DNA from: Bretschneidera sinensis
Lineage: Eukaryota > Streptophyta > Magnoliopsida > Brassicales > Akaniaceae
NCBI GenBank assembly: GCA_023935145.1
Contig: CM043698.1
Coordinates: forward strand, 85,193,501 to 85,257,500
Direction: 5' to 3'
DNA length: 64,000 nucleotides
A program made the translations under genes and the position numbers. How positions within the stretch are numbered: position 1 is the first letter of the stretch; each line of letters begins with the position of its first letter. Below the pieces are notes generated by a model. That model worked only from the letters and a program-made list of their open reading frames with translations, had not been told where the DNA came from and did no database searches. This document shows, piece by piece, positions 31,815 through 41,577 of the stretch.

Positions 31815-33055
31815 TGATAGGTACTTAAATGTTCATATTTAAGCCCCCTTATTTACATTTGTTAGGTCCTTATTTCTGTTAATTTAGTTCATTTTACTTC
31901 ATTTGTGTGTTTCACATGTGTTTTATAGGTCTTGGAGAAAAAAGAAGCAGTTTTGGCACTTAAGGGAAGAAGCTTGGAGATCCTGGAGCAGCCTCTGGTC
32001 AAACTGTGATCGATTGCACCATGCAATGCGATCGAGCGCACATGTACGGGCGTGAGCAGTAAACTGCAGAACCCTATTTTGGAAATAAGAGAGTTTTGTA
32101 TTTTAGGAAAGTTTAGGAATTCATGAGCCTTCTAGGACTACTCAAGCCCTATAAATATACCTGTAAAACACACATAATGGGGATGAATTAATCTCTTCTT
32201 TTATCTTTCGCTTTTAGCTTGGAGAAGGAAACTGTGGAGGAGAATTGACGACTCTTCTCTCGGGTTTCTTCTTTCCTTTATTTTTATTATGTGTACTTAA
32301 ACTTTTAGTAAGGGTTTGGTTGAAACCCTAATTATGTTTACTTAATATTTCAATATTTGCGCCTTTCCAATGGTTATATGATAATGTTTAACTTGATTAA
32401 TACCTGTGTTTATTTAAATTCCTCATATGTGTTTGTATGATCAACTTATGCATGTGGTATGGATTAGTTAGTTGAATCAATTTAGATGACCGAGTCCTGG
32501 GTTCAACATTAGTAACAAGAGATATCCACACCGGATTCTCGGGTTAATCAACATGGGAAACCATGAGCGAACCAAGCCCCTAGGTCCCGTGTGGTTGCCA
32601 ATCTCCACAGCCTTTATACTCTTTTAAGGAACAACTCAGTATACACCCATGCTGAATCCCTTAAGATAGAAAAGAGTTAGAGTATACATCATGCCTAACT
32701 CGTTGCTTAGGGAGATCAATAGCCTAAGGTGTGGACCAAACCCTTAGGTTGGTAAGCATTAAATATTCAGAGTATAACTAAAGCATTGGCATATTGTCTT
32801 ATTATGTTAAAGCATAATTAGTGGTGGATATCAAGTCCCTACGCCTTTATCTTTATTATTTTATCTTTATCAAAATCAAATCTTTTATTATTTCTATCTT
32901 TTTACATTGCGAATATAATTCTAAAACGAAATTCACCAATCCCTGTGGAGATGATCTTGCTTTCGCACACTATGCTACTAAGTTGACCTTGTGCACTTGC
33001 AAGTAAAACGAGTGTGATTATCTGCTTATTAATTTAGGTAGATAAACGCGCAACA
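31815..33055 (+). repeat. 5' LTR of inverted-interior Athila element
   Basis: The 1241-bp LTR runs from TGATAGGTAC to CGCGCAACA. GCGATCGAGCGCA-type words lie at 32005-32042 and a TATA box TATAAATA at 32150-32157. The 3' copy from 35947 is nearly identical in the shared part. Confidence 0.92.
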
Positions 33056-33061
33056 AGTTTT

Positions 33062-33079
33062 TGGCGCCGTCGCCGAGGA
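33062..33079 (+). other. Primer binding site, tRNA-Asp, mutated
   Basis: TGGCGCCGTCGCCGAGGA follows the LTR with two changes from the perfect tRNA-Asp complement found at 20464. Confidence 0.85.
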
Positions 33080-33254
33080 TTGTGCTAAATTTCTTTTTCG
33101 AATTATTTTCGTTAGTTTTTTATTATTTTTTTTATTCTATTTTCTTTTATTCTGTTCCGTTTTATTTTTTTATTTTTATCAAAAATCATATTTATTCCTT
33201 CTTTTCATTTTTTGTTTTTGTTCAGGTGTGCAAAGGAGTAGTTTCTGTCCTCAT

Positions 33255-33333
33255 TGCGATCGAGTGCACTCCTTTGTGCGATCGAGCGCAAGCCCAGTGC
33301 GATCGATCGCTGTTCTTGGTACGATCGAGCGTA
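33255..33333. promoter_or_regulatory. CGATCG words downstream of PBS
   Basis: Four copies of a GCGATCGAGCGCA-like word lie between the PBS and the gag fragment. The same word occurs in this family's LTR and, with the same core, in the young Athila LTR. Confidence 0.55.
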
Positions 33334-33417
33334 AAAGCTCTAGAAAATACCCGAGAAGCAGTACTGAAATTGTTACACTGAAGTTTTTCAACTAATTCAT
33401 TCGAATGAGAAGCACCA

Positions 33418-33820
33418 ATGGTGGAAGCTAGTTATGCTTATCTAAATGCTATGGAGAGGAAGCTGGATATGCTCATAAACATCATGACTACTCAAAACAT
33501 CTCACCTAGTCCGCGAGCCAAACCACTCCAGGTATGTGCTATATGTTCTCGTTTTAATCACCCTTCTGAAACTTGCCCTTTATATTTATATGCAGATCAA
33601 AAGCAAGCAAATTATGAGGGACCGCACAATGCATATAAAAATAACTACAATCCTGGATGGCAACACCACCCCAACCTCTCATGGAGCAACAATTACAATG
33701 CTTTGAATCTTCAAGGACAGCAAAGAAACTTCCAACCAGCAGCCCAACCAATGTCGAAATCAGAAAATAGTGACCTAGGAAGTCTTGTAAAGCAATTAGC
33801 CACTCAACAACAGCACAAAA
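33418..33820 (+). pseudogene. gag: gag fragment with CCHC knuckle, cut at inversion breakpoint
   Basis: The fragment opens at ATG 33418 (MVEASYAYLNAMERKLDML), shows the knuckle CAICSRFNHPSETCP (CX2CX4HX4C) and NNYNPGWQHHPNLSW, then LVKQLATQQQ before the breakpoint near 33820. The N-terminal gag core is missing. The next expected gag piece (IQRLEVQMGELVKELSER) is on the opposite strand at 35949-35317, which supports the inversion. After the breakpoint the plus-strand frame runs into inverted LTR sequence and stops at 33852. Confidence 0.8.
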
Positions 33821-34569
33821 CTGCTCCAAGATCTCCAAGATTCTTCCTTTAAATGCCAAAACTGCTTCTTTTTTCTCCAAGACCTATAAAACACATGTGA
33901 AACACACAAATGAAGTAAAATGAACTAAATTAACATAACTAAGAACCTAACAAATGTAAATAAGGGGGCACCTATCACACCCTCAAACTTACATATTGCT
34001 AGTCCCTTAGCAATACAAAACTAAAAACTAAAATGAAAAAATAACACCACATAGATAAATCCAATAATCATAATGTCCACAAAAATTTTAGGTTGTCACA
34101 CAAAATAATGATGCGCATTCATGAGCAAGCTTAACACATATAAACATATCTTTGCAATGAATAAGAGTTTTAAACGCAAATCACTTTCATGAGGTAGTTT
34201 AAGATATCACAAGTTCGACTTTGGTGTGTGGTGAACTAGCACATAAAATATTAGGTTTCCAAATAATTCTAATGTGTGTGTTTCGATGACTCAAAATTCA
34301 CCAAATTTCCTATTAGAATCAATAAAGATGGCATAAATTTTCTTCTTTTCTTTTGTTTGTGATATTTTTGCCAAGTTAGTTTCCTCGAGCTTTCTATTTG
34401 ACTCTTGTAACGAGTGTTTAGCCAATGACTCCCAAACCAGATGGTTTTAGGGCATTAGGTGTAAAGATACCCCTAAGGACTTACTAACTCGAGTCAAAAA
34501 GGCTACGAAACTAACTGGTCTCAATGCTCTAATCAGAATTTCTACCTTTTGACGTGACACTCACTGCTT

Positions 34570-34597
34570 ACTGAGGCAAGAGGGCCAGTTACTCAGT
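34570..34597 (-). other. Conserved hairpin, inverted copy
   Basis: ACTGAG and CTCAGT flank GCAAGAGGGCCAGTTA, matching the hairpin at 26775-26804. The neighbouring 34430-34515 also matches 26876-26960. Confidence 0.45.
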
Positions 34598-35009
34598 GGA
34601 ATGTTTGTTTTATTGATCATTATGAGCATTTCTTTTTTTCTGAGTACTAACAATTTGTTTCTATTTTCTTATGCCAAGATGTTAGTCTAATAGGCCATTT
34701 GGTTCACAGTCGAGCAAAAGACACATACAAATCAAAATTACATGTCATACCCCACACAATTATGTGCTAATGTGCTTGTGATCGTTTAGGTCAAACTTGT
34801 AAATCCTTAAATGCCAAAAAGTAAGTGATCTATGTTCAAAACTTAATTATTGGCCTATATGTTCAAGGTGTTTAAGCTTACTAATGAAATCAAATCATAT
34901 CATTTGTTTAGATCACCCAAAATTTTATGAGAACAAAATGAACATGTATTTATCTCTAAAAGCAACCAAAAAAAAATTTGGGACATAGTGAGTGTGTGAG
35001 TGTGTCCCC

Positions 35010-35047
35010 ATATCGCCAAACTTAAATTGCACATTGTCCCCAATGTG
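35010..35047 (-). promoter_or_regulatory. Hairpin plus PPT-like motif, third family
   Basis: A perfect 7-bp stem CACATTG/CAATGTG with a 4-nt loop lies at 35030-35047. On the minus strand it is followed by AATTTAAGTTTGGCGATATG. A further PPT-like AAGTTTGGGGGCG is at 35111-35123 and the terminal one at 33976-33990. Confidence 0.62.
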
Positions 35048-35316
35048 TGAATAGCATGGAAGGAGCTGACCTGGGAGATGGAGAACTAATGGCTGGCACG
35101 GCTCGTAGCACGCCCCCAAACTTCAACTGGATGCACTTACTCTGTCCTTGAAAAAGAAAGAAAAACAAACATAAAATGGAAAACAAATAATTATAACCAA
35201 CTATAGAAAATAAACTAGGAAATACGAATAATAAAATAAAATAAACTAATAAAAATGATATACTTTGGGGTGCCTCCCATGAGCGCTAAGTTTAACGTCT
35301 TCAGTCGGACCAAGCC

Positions 35317-35946
35317 TTATTTTTCCCAAAAACTAAGATTGACAGCAACTAGCATAGGTAGTATCTTATTCTCTCCCATATAATCATAAGGCCAATGCTT
35401 CGACAATTGCTTTAACTCCACTTTTGGTGTCTGGACAATAAAAAGGAGAAAACTAGCATGAGTAAGCCCAAGAATTTCAAATGGATCGGTGTATTTACTT
35501 GGACGCTTTGGAGAGTTCTTAAGGAGGTACACAGTTTTGATGATGTCATCAGTAACATCCTTAAACTCGGGCTCGATATCCGATCTTGTGACACTATAAG
35601 TAAGATTAGTTTCTAATAGATCAACGTGATGGACCTGCGAGGCTTTCTCAACAACACCTGGAGTAGGTATTGTTTGGGCTGGAAATTCTTCCTCAACAAC
35701 ACTTAGAGTATGTATTGTTTGGGCTGGAAATTCACCATGCTTTCTTTCACTTAGCTCTTTAACCAATTCCCCCATTTGAACCTCGAGTCTTTGAATAGTT
35801 TGCTCATGCCTGGCAGTGGTTTGTTTTTGGTGATCTAATGAAGTCATCAATGTTGCAGTGGTTTGTTTTTGGTGATCTAAAGTGCACATTGCGATCATTC
35901 GCACACATAAAGGATCGAGTGCAGCACTACGATCGAGCACAAGATG
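35317..35946 (-). pseudogene. gag C-terminus fused to pre-RT pol scrap by deletion
   Basis: The open frame reads IQRLEVQMGELVKELSERKH and GEFPAQTI (gag C-terminal region, with EFPAQTI twice in tandem), then acidic sequence and VQTPKVELKQLSKHWPYDYM, which is the pre-RT segment of Athila pol. Protease, RT, RNase H and integrase are absent: the frame ends at 35317 and the post-pol block follows within 10 bp. A 51-bp-scale repeat (LDHQKQTTA twice) sits near the start. The start codon is not meaningful because the 5' side is the inversion junction. Confidence 0.7.
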
Positions 35947-36977
35947 CATGCGATCGAGCGCACATGTACGGGCGTGAGCAGTAAACTGCAGAACCCTTTT
36001 TTGGAAATAAGAGAGTTTTGTGCTTTAGGAAAGTTTAGGAATTCATGAGCCTTCTAGGACTACTCAAGCCCTATAAATACACCTGTAAAACACACACAAT
36101 GGGGATGAATTAATCTCTTCTTTTATCTTTCGCTTTTAGCTTGGAGAAGGAAACTGTGGAGGAGAATTGACGACTCTTCTCTCGGGTTTCTTCTTTCCTT
36201 TATTTTTATTATGTGTACTTAAACTTTTAGTAAGGGCTTGGTTGAAGTCCTAATTATGTTTACTTAATATTTCAATATTGGCGCCTTTACAATGGTTATA
36301 TGATAATGTTTAACTTGATTAATACCTGTATTTATTTAAATTCCTCATATATGTTTGTATGATCAACTTATGCATGTGGTATGGATTAGTTAGTTGAATC
36401 AATTTGAATGACCGAGTCCTGAGTTCAACATTAGTAACAAGAGATATCCACACCGAATTCTCGGGTTAATCAACATGGGAAACCGGGAGCGGACCAAGCC
36501 CCTAGGTCCCGTATGGTTGCCGATCTCCACAGCCCTTATGCTCTCTTAAGGAACAACTCAGTATACACCCATGCTGAATCTCTTAAGAGAGAAAAGAGTT
36601 AGAGTATACACCATGCCTAACTCGTTGCTTAGGGAGATCAATAGCCTAAGGTGTGAACCAAGCCCTTAGGTTGGCAAGCATTAAATATTCAGAGTATAAC
36701 TAAAGTATTGGCATATTGTCTTATTATGTTAAAGCATAATTAGTGGTGGATATCAAGTCCCTACACCTTTATCTTTATTATTTTATCTTTATCAAAATTA
36801 ACTCTTTTATTATTTCTATCTTTTTACATTGCGAATATAATTCTAAAACGAAATTCACCAATCCCTGTGGAGATGATCCTGCTTTTGCACACTATACTAC
36901 TAAGTTGACCTTGTTCACTTGCAAGTAAAACGAGTGTGATTATCTACTTATTAATTTAGGTAGATAAACGCGCAACA
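35947..36977 (+). repeat. Partial 3' LTR of inverted-interior Athila element
   Basis: It matches 32026-33055. It starts inside the CGATCGAGCGCA word at the inversion junction, has TATA box TATAAATA at 36072-36079 and ends CGCAACA. The two LTR copies look about 97 percent identical by eye. Confidence 0.9.
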
Positions 36978-37477
36978 GTTGGCAATAAAATTTCACAATG
37001 CTAGTTTTCTTAGACTCTTCACTCAATAAAAACAAATGTGCTTCAAACATAGTTAAAAACCAAAGATCATATGCATCACTCTCTAAACAATCCACAAAGC
37101 TTAGTATATGCACAGAAATGAGTTTCCATAAAACAGTCAGTGTTAATCAAGATAGTGTCATTGGACCCTGATGAAAACAGAGTTGAAATCATGCATTAAC
37201 AGTTCACAAAATTGCGAAATCTCATAACGCCATGATAGTTTCACAAAAAAAATATATATAACAAGCATGCATATGCTACCACCCCCAACCAGAATGTGAC
37301 AGTGTCCTCATAGTCACCAAAAGATAAGAAAGTCATACCGATGGGAGAGTGGAACTCCAATAACATAGCATAGGTAAACCTGCATCACACAAAACAAAAC
37401 ATAAAGGCAAACAAAGCAAAACAAAAGAAACTAAACTAGAAAGCAGTAAAATATAATATAGATAGAAGTACCGAACA
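36978..37477 (-). other. 3' noncoding region of deepest Athila element
   Basis: No coding signal. At 37278-37290 there is ACCACCCCCAACC (purine-rich on the minus strand) next to an imperfect hairpin GTGACAGTG/CATAGTCAC (37296-37317), matching the hairpin-PPT cassette of the other families. Confidence 0.6.
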
Positions 37478-39490
37478 TCAATCAAAGTATATGGGGGCCA
37501 CCGGAGAGATCTCGCTTGGTTCCTCAACTTTCTTCACATAGTGCTTCAGACGTTGTCCATTCACTCGAAATACTCTCCCGTCTTTTGGATATTCTATCTC
37601 AGCATAACCATTAGGAAAAACTTTCTTAACCACGAATGGCCCAGTCCATCTCGATTTTAGCTTGTCGGGGTGAAGGTGAAGCCTCAAGTCATAGAGGTGG
37701 ACTCGTTGATTGGGCTCGAAATTCTTTCTCAGAATTTGCTTGTCATGAACCGCCTTTATCTTTGCCTTGTAGATTCTGGAGTTGTCGTAGGCATCATTTT
37801 GCAAATCTTCAAACTCAGCCAACTGAAGCTTCCTATGATTCCTGCATCATTAAGATCAAAGTTAATGCTCTTTACAGCCCAATAAACATGATGTTTTAAC
37901 TCAATGGGTAGATGGCAAGTTTTTCCATAGACAAGCCGGTATGCAGATATCCTAAGGTTGGTCTTGTAAGTAGTACGGTAAGCCCAAAGAGCATCAGGAA
38001 GGCGCAAAGACCAATCTTTTCTATTCGGGTTCACCATCTTCCCAAATATTTGCTTCACTCCCAGTTGGCCAATTCATTCTGGCCATTCATCTATGGGTGG
38101 TAGGTGTTAGCGACCTTGTGGTGCACTCCATACCTGTGCATCAAAGCCTCAAAAGAACGGTTACAGAAATAATGCCTTGATCACTAATCATAGCTCGAGG
38201 CATGTCAAATATGGAGAAAACGTTTTCTTTAAGAAATTTGACAACAATGTTGTTGTCGTTGTTTCAATACGCCACAGCCTCTACCCATTTGGACACGTAG
38301 TCCACTGCAAGCAAGATATATAGATACCCAAAGGAAGGTGGAAAGAGTCCCATAAAATCGATCCCCCAGCAATCAAATATTTCAATGACAAGAATCGGGT
38401 TAAGGGGCATCACATACCTTTGGGACAGAGCACCAAGCTTTTGGCATCTATCACAAGAACGACAAAAATTGTTAGTGTCTTTAAACAGAGAAAGACAATG
38501 TAATCCAGACTGTAGAATTTTTGCGGCAGTCCTTTTCATAGAAAAGTGACCACCATAAGCTGAACTACGACAAAAATGTAAGACACTATCAATCTCAACC
38601 ACAGGGATGCACCGCCTCATAATTTGGTCAGGGCAATAGTTGTAAAGATAAGGGTCATCCCAATAGAAATTTCTTAGTTCGACCAAAAATTTGGGCTTAT
38701 CTTACACTCTCCATGTGGATGGCATTTCACCGAAAACCAAGTAATTTACAATGTGCGCATACCATGTTACTTGGCTTATGGCGAACAGATTTTCATCAGG
38801 GAAGTTATCTCAGATGCGTGGCCCATCGGCAGACTCATTGAACTCCAGGCGAGATAAGTGATTTGCCACCACATTCTCCACCACCTTCTTATCCTTAATT
38901 GTTAAATCAAATTTTTGCAAGAGTAAAATCCACCTAATCAATCTTGCCTTAGTATCATTCTTTGAAAGAAGGTACTTAAGGGCTATATGGTCAGTAAAAA
39001 TAGTGATAGGTGTACCAATCAGATAAGCACAAAATTTATCTAGGGCAAAGACTACCGCTAGTAATTCTTTTTCAGTATTCGAATAATTCATTTGTGCATT
39101 ATTAAGAGTTCTACTAGCGTAGTATACAACAAAGGGCTTCCCCTCCCTTTGTTGTCCCAAAACTATCCCCAACGCATAATTACTTGCATCATACATAATC
39201 TCAAATGGTAAATTCCAATCTGGGGACTGTATAATGGGGGCGGACATAAGCCTATCAATGAGTGTTCGAAAAGCATCCTCACACTCTTGTGCCTAATTGA
39301 ACATGGCTTCCTTAGCTAGAAGGTTACAAAATGGTCTAGATATAGCAAAGAAACTTTGTATAAACCTCATGTAAAAACTAGCATGCCCAAGAAAGGATCT
39401 AACATCCTTAACATTTTTAGGTGTGGGCAATTTAGAGATCAATTCTATTTTTGATTTATCCACTTCGATCCCTTTTTCAGAAATTATGTG
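37478..39490 (-). pseudogene. pol: pol fragment (RT end, RNase H, integrase) of deepest Athila element
   Basis: The minus-strand order begins with HIISEKGIEVDKSKIELI (RT connection), RSFLGHASFYMRFIQ and RNase H 39247-38810 ([47 protein letters not shown]). Integrase follows at 38686-38264 (CRSCDRCQ; DCWGIDFMGLFP). ISDQG is near 38190 and GQNELANWE near 38060. [17 protein letters not shown] (38058-37756) and the C-terminal part GPFVVKKVFPNGYAEIEYPK (37822-37478) complete it. There are at least three frame breaks and several stops. It is of Athila type and clearly diverged from the two other pol copies. Confidence 0.85.
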
Positions 39491-40107
39491 TGATGAGGAC
39501 ACGGCTAACAAATGGCATCTTCCTATTCAAGTTCCTATTGGTCCAGTTACAAGGGCTCGAGCTAAAAGGTTCAAGGAAACTCTCAATGGGCTGATTCAAC
39601 ACATTTGGGCTAATAACCATCTTTAAGGGCCCAAAGATGATGCTATACGTGATCCACAAGGAAGAGTTTCCATAATTTAAGCTTTGGAATAATCCAGCAA
39701 CCCAAGATGGTGAATTAAAATCTTACTTTCCCAAAATTGGAGACTTACTCATTTTGGTTGGCTCATCAAGGAAAATAGCAGGCTACAATTTTACTTATTA
39801 CCTTTTTTTAAATTATTTCCTTATTAATTTAATTGTTGAATTATAAGGCTTGCATGCCAAGTTAAGTACTTTCCTTATTTGGATTTTAGGTTACTAGAAT
39901 TCTATTTAGGTTTATTTCCTATTTCTTAGTTTCCTATTCCTACCAGAATTCTATTTAGGTTTATTTCCTATTTCTTAGTTTTTCTTTTTCTAATTAGTTA
40001 CGAATTCTCATGTATTTAAATAGCCATTGACTTTTTGGAATAAAAAATTCAGATTTGATTCATACTTTGTGAGAGAAAATTCTCTTTGGTTCTTTTAGAA
40101 CTTATGA
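39491..40107 (+). mobile_element. Foreign Gypsy fragment with LTR-like end
   Basis: The junction is abrupt at 39490/39491. A short plus-strand frame reads VPIGPVTRARAKRFKETLNG and LIQHIWANNHL, resembling the TRARAK-type segment of plant chromovirus-like polyproteins. The rest is AT-rich and LTR-like: a 49-bp tandem duplication at 39892-39989, a TATA-like TATTTAAATA at 40013-40022 and GAATAAAAAATTCAG after it. The right edge, where deepest-element gag begins on the minus strand, is near 40107. Without a matching partner the family is uncertain. Confidence 0.5.
39892..39989. repeat. 49-bp tandem duplication
   Basis: Two near-identical units begin TACTAGAATTC and TACCAGAATTC and share TATTTAGGTTTATTTCC. 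Confidence 0.85.
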
Positions 40108-40264
40108 TGCATGACAGTGTAGTTGTGTGTGTGGGTTGAAGGTAGTCATTTAGGGTCCTAACAGGGTCATCTCTGTGATTGCCCATGGTGTTAGAGCTTG
40201 TGTTTGAACTCGTTTCACTACTAATGTACTTTGGTGGGTATTCTAACTGAAAGATTCTAACCAA
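40107..40264 (-). pseudogene. gag: gag N-terminus of deepest Athila element
   Basis: The minus-strand frame 40264-40049 reads MGNHRDDPVRTLNDYLQPTH and TTTLSCI, the conserved start of Athila-type gag. Beyond about 40107 the reading enters the foreign Gypsy fragment, so only some 50 residues of gag are real. The hAT element at 40301 separates it from the PBS. Confidence 0.65.
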
Positions 40265-40300
40265 TCGCCGTGTTCATCTCTATCCCAATGCATATACCAC

Positions 40301-41373
40301 TAGTGTTTTAAAAGGCCTTTTTAGAGCGCACCTCGAGCCGTTTTTGGGCAAAAACACCCTAGGGTGTGAATCTTGGGGCGTAAATATCATGGGGCGATTG
40401 TTTTTCGGGTCTGTGTGTACGCTTTTTATGCCCCAGGCATCTGGGCGTACACCCAGTGCAATTTTCAGACAAGAAGTGATTAGATGCCAACCAAAACAGA
40501 TTAAAGGAAGAAAAAAAAATCGATAAATCAAGAATAGAATACAAAGTCAAAGAAAAAGGAAAATGAGTGAAGAAAAACAAAGAATCATGAAGTGATCAGA
40601 TACCTCGAAGACATCGAGATCATCTTTGTCAGCAGAGTCAGTTTTCAACACAGTTTTCAAGCCAGAGCAGCAAGATGGCTCTGGCTTTGACACTGTGCTC
40701 CCACTCAACACATATGAAGGTAGTCAGCCATGCTAAAGATAAGCGATGAGCAGTCCACGGCCGGCGTTGGGGCCATATGGTCGTGATGGGCGCAATCAAC
40801 GGCCCAGATTGAGAGCACGGAGAGAAACAAAGCAATTGAGAATCTTGCTGCCATTTTCTTCCTTCCTTTCTCTGCTACTTTTGGAGACAAAGAGAAAATG
40901 GGTTTGAGTGTTTTGGGACTAAGGGAAGCTGGGGTTAAATAAGACATCGAAATGATAGGAAGTGAGGAAAGTGTGATGGGAACGGACTATTGCCTTTTGG
41001 ACCTCTGCAGAGAAAGGAAATGATGGAAGGAAACGCTTTCTTTCCTCTTTGAAAAGAGAGACAATAGGGCCTGCCATGTCTAAATGATAGTCGGTGCTAT
41101 CAAATACGATGGTCTACGTGTCATGCATCGCATGATCCAAGTTTCATGTGATAGAGTAGTATCTTTTTTCTTGGTAAAAGAGAAATTTGTCTTGCTAAAT
41201 TTCAGAGAATGGAAAATTGGATTTAATTATAATATTTTTATAATTTAATTAATATTATTTTATTTAAAACGCCTCAATGTTTCAAAAGACTTACGCCCCA
41301 ACGCCTCGAAGCTTACGCCTCGCCTCATTGAGGGAAAACGCCTCGCCTAACGCCCTCGCCTCTAAAAACACTG
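40301..41373. mobile_element. Non-autonomous hAT-type transposon carrying a gene fragment
   Basis: It is flanked by a perfect 8-bp duplication TATACCAC (40293-40300 and 41374-41381), as expected for hAT elements. The ends are inverted: TAGTGTTTTAAAAGGC against CAGTGTTTTTAGAGGC, 13 of 16 matching. The right end has many ACGCCTCG-like subterminal repeats (41270-41365) and the left end related GGGGCG words. No transposase is present. The interior is more G/C-rich and contains a lipid-transfer-like gene start on the minus strand, so this is a gene-capturing element. Confidence 0.85.
40631..40854 (-). pseudogene. Captured fragment of a lipid-transfer-like (nsLTP/LTPG) gene
   Basis: From ATG at 40854 the minus strand encodes MAARFSIALFLSVLSIWAVD, a signal peptide, then HHDHMAPTPAVDCSSLIFSM. 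The next residues read ADYL where this family has ADCL. A 1-base deletion shifts the frame; in the next frame come [20 protein letters not shown] and KTVLKTDS. The Cys spacing (DC...CC) is the first half of the eight-Cys motif of plant non-specific lipid-transfer proteins of the LTPG/xylogen-like type. Homology stops near 40631, where the CLC part should begin. Upstream (40855-41000) lie a leader and a TATA-like TTATTTAAC, so promoter sequence may be captured too. Signal peptide and Pro-rich start are recognisable; the function is lost. Confidence 0.75.
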
Positions 41374-41381
41374 TATACCAC

Positions 41382-41555
41382 CAACATTTTTTTATTTGAT
41401 TTATTTTTTTAATTATTAGTTAATTTGTAATTAATTAATATTTTTTCTTGAATAAAAGAAAATTGAAAAAGTAAACTAAAGCTAGAATTAAAAAGAAACT
41501 AAAATAAAGAGTTTGGAAAGCTAGTTCCAGAAAACCTCTTTGTAGACTGACACTC
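41382..41555 (-). other. Leader of deepest Athila element between PBS and gag
   Basis: AT-rich untranslated sequence; no coding signal. Confidence 0.5.
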
Positions 41556-41572
41556 TCCCGGAAACGGCGCCA
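41556..41572 (-). other. Primer binding site, tRNA-Asp
   Basis: On the minus strand TGGCGCCGTTTCCGGGA follows the LTR; one change from the tRNA-Asp complement. Confidence 0.85.
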
Positions 41573-41577
41573 AAATT

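Larger units (their letters stand above)
33821..35946 (-). other. Inverted internal block of the third element
   Basis: Read on the minus strand: gag C-terminus and pre-RT scrap (35946-35317), post-pol block (35311-35266), 3' noncoding region with hairpins and PPT-like motifs, polypurine tract GTAAGTTTGAGGGTG next to LTR start TGATAGGTG (33977), then about 155 bp of LTR up to GGAGCAG near 33821. The 3' noncoding part matches that of the young Athila (26176-27403) in order. Confidence 0.8.
31815..36977 (+). mobile_element. Athila-like Gypsy element with internal inversion, non-autonomous
   Basis: It starts with LTR 31815-33055 and ends with a matching partial LTR 35947-36977. The flanks GTAGG (31810-31814) and GTTGG (36978-36982) are a 5-bp TSD with one change. 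The interior holds a plus-strand gag fragment (33418-33820) and then a minus-strand block (33821-35946) carrying the missing gag C-terminus, a scrap of pre-RT pol, the post-pol region, the polypurine tract and the first 155 bp or so of the LTR. One inversion with breakpoints in gag and in the 3' LTR explains this. Most of pol is also deleted. Confidence 0.85.
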
